DNA of 8,177 nucleotides, from the NCBI GenBank assembly GCA_017860335.1, contig JAFNAU010000076.1:1-8177 (forward strand). The letters run 5' to 3'. Numbering within the stretch: position 1 is the stretch's first letter; the number at the start of each line of letters is the position of its first letter. This stretch comes from Bacteroidota bacterium (GTDB taxonomy: Bacteria; Bacteroidota; Bacteroidia; Bacteroidales; Paludibacteraceae). The notes beneath the pieces were generated by a model. That model was not told where the DNA came from, did not search any database, and saw nothing but the letters and a program-made list of their open reading frames with translations. This document shows, in pieces, positions 6,501-8,177 of the stretch. The translations under genes and the position numbers were made by a program.

Positions 6501-6572
6501 ATGGGGTATAAAAATATCATTATATTAGGCTGCAAGCAAAACATACGGCACAAAAAATTGAAAATGAAATAA
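6501..6572 (+). CDS. Possible 23-codon leader ORF, doubtful
   Basis: Within the methyltransferase leader an ATG opens a short basic frame (MGYKNIIILGCKQN...) ending at a TAA 18 nt before the methyltransferase ATG. It has no visible ribosome-binding site and no repeated codon that would suggest attenuation by a particular amino acid. It also runs through the cassette-like repeat remnant at 6523-6551. Confidence 0.12.
   Translation: MGYKNIIILGCKQNIRHKKLKMK
6523..6551 (+). repeat. Diverged left half of the cassette-like repeat (R0)
   Basis: TATTAGGCT (6523-6531), GCAAAA (6536-6541) and CGGCA (6546-6550) appear in the same order as TACTTAGGCT, GCAAAA (7399-7404) and CGGCA (7407-7411) in the copy after the methyltransferase. 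About eight bases are missing between the first two blocks. It may mark the left boundary of a methyltransferase cassette. The match is short and could be coincidence. Confidence 0.3.
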
Positions 6573-6590
6573 ATTTATAGAGAACAAATT

Positions 6591-7364
6591 ATGAGTAACG
6601 AAAAACACACCATTCACGATTTTGACTTAAATATTATTTATGAATATTTTTCAAATACTGAACGACAAGGTCCCGGCAATGCCGAAGAAACGCTTAAAGC
6701 GCTGAGTTTTATAACTGGTCTTACCGAAAAATCGAAAATTGCCGATATTGGCTGCGGTACTGGCGGTCAAACAATGATATTAGGACAAAACACGCCGTGC
6801 GAAATTATTGGAATTGATGTATGGCCGGATTTTATCCATAAATTTAATCAAAATTTCCTAAATCAAAATCTTCAGGATAGAGTAAAAGGCATTGTCGGGA
6901 ATATGGAAGATCTTCCGTTTCACGAAGAAGAATTGGATTTGATTTGGTCTGAAGGTTCTATCTATAACATTGGATTTGAGCGTGGATTAAATGAATGGCG
7001 AAAATTTTTGAAAATTGGAGGATATATTGCAATTACAGAAAACACCTGGTTTAGTGAAGAACGACCTGATGAAATTCAGGAATTTTGGCAAAAAGCTTAT
7101 CCGGAAATAGATACAATCCCAAATAAAGTTGCACAAATGCAAAAAGCAGGTTATTTGCCGGTTGCTACCTATATGTTACCTGAAACTATTTGGACCGACT
7201 ATTACAGAAAGCAGTCTTTGAATATTGATACCTTTATAAAAAAACATAAGGGCAACAAAACAGCAGAAGAATTTGCTTCTTCCCAGCGATATGAAGCAGA
7301 ATTATATTACAAATACAAAGCGTACTATGGTTATATGTTTTATATCGGAAAGAGAATAAAATAA
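6591..7364 (+). CDS. Class I SAM-dependent methyltransferase
   Basis: A 257-aa soluble enzyme with a Rossmann-like methyltransferase fold. The SAM-binding glycine loop is ADIGCGTGGQ (51-60), followed by the ribose-binding acidic residue in IIGIDVWPDF (D76). NMEDLPF (104-110) lies near the adenine pocket, and motif IV-like LDLIWSEGSIYNIGFERGLN covers 115-134. The tail is rich in aromatics (YYKYKAYYGYMFYIGKRI). Opening residues MSNEKHTIHDFDLN and the segments ERQGPGN and GYLPVATYMLPE are like a group of Bacteroides methyltransferases I remember as having solved structures but no assigned substrate. The ATG follows a 95-nt leader with an A-rich upstream region. It is transcribed away from the sigma operon from its own promoter. 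Base composition is more AT-rich than the operon, and repeat copies flank it, so transfer is possible. The methyl acceptor is unknown. Confidence 0.9.
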   Translation: MSNEKHTIHDFDLNIIYEYFSNTERQGPGNAEETLKALSFITGLTEKSKIADIGCGTGGQTMILGQNTPCEIIGIDVWPDFIHKFNQNFLNQNLQDRVKGIVGNMEDLPFHEEELDLIWSEGSIYNIGFERGLNEWRKFLKIGGYIAITENTWFSEERPDEIQEFWQKAYPEIDTIPNKVAQMQKAGYLPVATYMLPETIWTDYYRKQSLNIDTFIKKHKGNKTAEEFASSQRYEAELYYKYKAYYGYMFYIGKRIK

Positions 7365-7374
7365 TGCCACCCGC

Positions 7375-7460
7375 TAATACTTAGGCTTCCTGCGGTCTGC
7401 AAAATCCGGCATGTAAGTCAGGTATTGCTCCCGCAAACCGCAAAATACCCATAGCCTTGA
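7375..7460 (+). repeat. Bipartite cassette-like repeat, copy R1
   Basis: Left half: TAATACTTAGGCTTCCTG continuing GCGGTCTG, from 7375. Right half: CTCCCGCAAAC (7428-7438) then TAGC-CTTGA (7452-7460). The left half matches copy R2 at 20 of the first 23 bases. The site folds on itself: TGCGGTCTGC (7391-7400) pairs with GCAAACCGCA (7433-7442) at 9 of 10 positions, and AGGCT (7383-7387) with AGCCT (7453-7457). It begins 10 bp after the methyltransferase stop. Conserved halves around a variable, foldable centre recall integron attC sites, but the canonical attC core GTTRRRY is not present. Confidence 0.6.
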
Positions 7461-7510
7461 CCTTTATAAGGAAATTTAAGAGACAGCATATCAGTTAATA
7501 AAAAGTACAA

Positions 7511-7921
7511 ATGGAACAGAAAGACTATTTACTGAGAGAGATTGAAAAAATCGGATTGATAATGAGAGCTATTCGACAAAAAATCTTTGGAGGTAAAGAT
7601 AACACAGCAATAACCCTTGATAGTCAAATTGAAGCGGCAAAAGGAATGTTGTTAAATGAAACAGATTTTGACCTTGACATTTTTTTGGCTTTAAACAAAA
7701 AAGAATCAGATAAATATATATGCAGCTTTGAAGGTTTTAGTGTCGAAAATATAGAACTTTTGGCTGAATGTATTTCTCAGATAGGGTTTAACGACAACTC
7801 GAACAATTCGGGAAAATATCTTGAGAAAGCGTTACAACTTTATGAACTTTGTATATTGAAAAGTAAAACTTATTCACTTGAACGAGAGACAAATGTAATA
7901 AAAATAAAAAACGCCCTATAA
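7511..7921 (+). CDS. Hypothetical helical protein
   Basis: A 136-aa, AT-rich, soluble protein with no signal peptide or membrane segment. It opens MEQKDYLLREIEKIGLIMRA, a pattern seen in small Bacteroidetes and Firmicutes proteins of unknown function (DUF6483-like at the N-terminus, from memory). The rest looks all-helical. The C-terminal part (about 105-117, YLEKALQLYELCI) looks like one TPR-type helix pair, and it ends VIKIKNAL. The start ATG has an A-rich upstream region (ATAAAAAGTACAA). It lies 146 bp after the methyltransferase and is followed at once by repeat copy R2, whose first three bases are its stop codon, then by a strong terminator. I can assign no function. Its setting between two copies of a bipartite repeat suggests a mobile cassette-type gene. 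Confidence 0.75.
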   Translation: MEQKDYLLREIEKIGLIMRAIRQKIFGGKDNTAITLDSQIEAAKGMLLNETDFDLDIFLALNKKESDKYICSFEGFSVENIELLAECISQIGFNDNSNNSGKYLEKALQLYELCILKSKTYSLERETNVIKIKNAL

Positions 7922-8012
7922 TACTCAGGTTTCCTGTGGTCGGAACTGCCTGTCCCAACATTGGGACAGCCTTTTTTTTGGCCTCTCCCCGCAAACATTT
8001 TAGCAACTTTGA
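7919..8012 (+). repeat. Bipartite cassette-like repeat, copy R2
   Basis: Left half: TAATACTCAGGTTTCCTG then TGGTCGGA, from 7919. Right half: CTCCCCGCAAAC (7985-7996) then TAGC (8001-8004) and CTTTGA (8007-8012). It follows the unknown gene in the same orientation as R1 follows the methyltransferase. The centre differs from R1 and contains a 9-bp hairpin that doubles as a terminator. The spacing between halves is 66 bp against 53 bp in R1. Confidence 0.55.
7950..7979 (+). terminator. Rho-independent terminator
   Basis: CTGTCCCAA (7950-7958) and TTGGGACAG (7961-7969) form a perfect 9-bp stem around CA, followed by CC and eight T (7972-7979). It sits 29 bp after the stop of the unknown gene and should end plus-strand transcription. 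Confidence 0.85.
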
Positions 8013-8024
8013 GACTTATTTCAC

Positions 8025-8044
8025 CCCTCTCCACAAAAAGAGGG
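8025..8044. repeat. CCCTCT/AGAGGG inverted repeat
   Basis: CCCTCT (8025-8030) and AGAGGG (8039-8044) around an 8-nt loop. It resembles the pyrimidine-rich dispersed repeats often found between Bacteroidetes genes. It is followed by ACGAATG twice (8086-8092, 8095-8101) in AT-rich DNA. No gene is evident from 7980 to the end of the window. Confidence 0.35.
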
Positions 8045-8160
8045 AGATCTGGCTTTGAACTCATATTTTTTTAACTACTAATTTTACGAATGTCACGAAT
8101 GAGGGTTGTGTCGTCCTGAAATTTGTTTACATATTCTTATAAAACCGATGCTGCCGAAGT

Positions 8161-8173
8161 CCCCTTGAGGGGG
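8161..8173. repeat. CCCCT/AGGGG palindrome at window edge
   Basis: CCCCT-TG-AGGGGG followed by ATTT, cut by the end of the window. It is the same style as the C/G-rich palindromes at 1641-1663 and 1772-1800, and may be the start of a longer interspersed repeat. Confidence 0.4.
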
Positions 8174-8177
8174 ATTT

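Noticed and set aside
7375..7460. R1 as a true integron attC site
   Set aside because: The paired halves and length are similar, but the core GTTRRRY and its partner are not found and no integrase is in the window, so I call it only cassette-like.
7788..8064. Minus-strand frames of 64 and 72 codons around the terminator
   Set aside because: Both translate the terminator hairpin and repeat R2, overlap the plus-strand gene, and have no recognisable product.
1..8177. CRISPR array, tRNA or rRNA genes
   Set aside because: No regularly spaced repeat series, cloverleaf or rRNA-like sequence was seen on either strand.

Overview
The window looks like chromosomal DNA from a member of the Bacteroidetes, probably Bacteroidales; I cannot name a genus. 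The evidence is a linked ECF sigma factor, FecR-type anti-sigma factor (FecR plus DUF4974-like domains), STN-containing TonB-dependent receptor and DUF4249-type lipoprotein. Promoters also fit the Bacteroidetes pattern (TTTG, about 19 nt, TAnnTTTG), ribosome-binding regions are A-rich rather than strong Shine-Dalgarno sites, and short C/G-rich palindromes are scattered between and inside genes.

Layout. Positions 1-544 hold no convincing gene but much folded DNA: a three-way-junction-like inverted repeat (19-77), a small hairpin (100-118) and a 251-bp foldback element (288-538) with perfect 14-bp and 17-bp nested arms, ending 6 bp from the stop of the last operon gene. Positions 545-5921 are a four-gene minus-strand operon read in the order sigma factor, anti-sigma factor, TonB-dependent transducer, DUF4249 lipoprotein. 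Positions 5922-6590 are a divergent intergenic region with a promoter and palindrome for the sigma operon, a perfect 14-bp palindrome, a roughly 100-bp nested inverted repeat, and a near-consensus promoter for the plus-strand gene. Positions 6591-7364 encode a class I SAM-dependent methyltransferase. Positions 7511-7921 encode a small helical protein of unknown function, closed by a strong rho-independent terminator. The last 200 bp contain only repeat-like sequence.

How the genes work together. The operon is a complete trans-envelope signalling circuit of the FecA-FecR-FecI kind. The outer-membrane receptor has an N-terminal periplasmic STN domain that should report substrate binding to the single-pass FecR-like protein, which controls the ECF sigma factor. 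The terminal DUF4249 protein is expected to be an outer-membrane lipoprotein working with the receptor. The substrate cannot be read from the sequence.

The most unusual signals are two. First, the methyltransferase and the small unknown gene are each followed by a copy of a bipartite repeat (left half TAATACTYAGGYTTCCTG, variable centre, right half CTCCC(C)GCAAAC then TAGC and CTTtGA). A diverged left half also lies just upstream of the methyltransferase, so this resembles a gene-cassette array. Second, a C/G-rich palindromic repeat lies in frame inside the signal-peptide codons of the DUF4249 lipoprotein, giving it an insertion (NPPFGGWGG) in the leader and homopolymer runs near the start of the gene.
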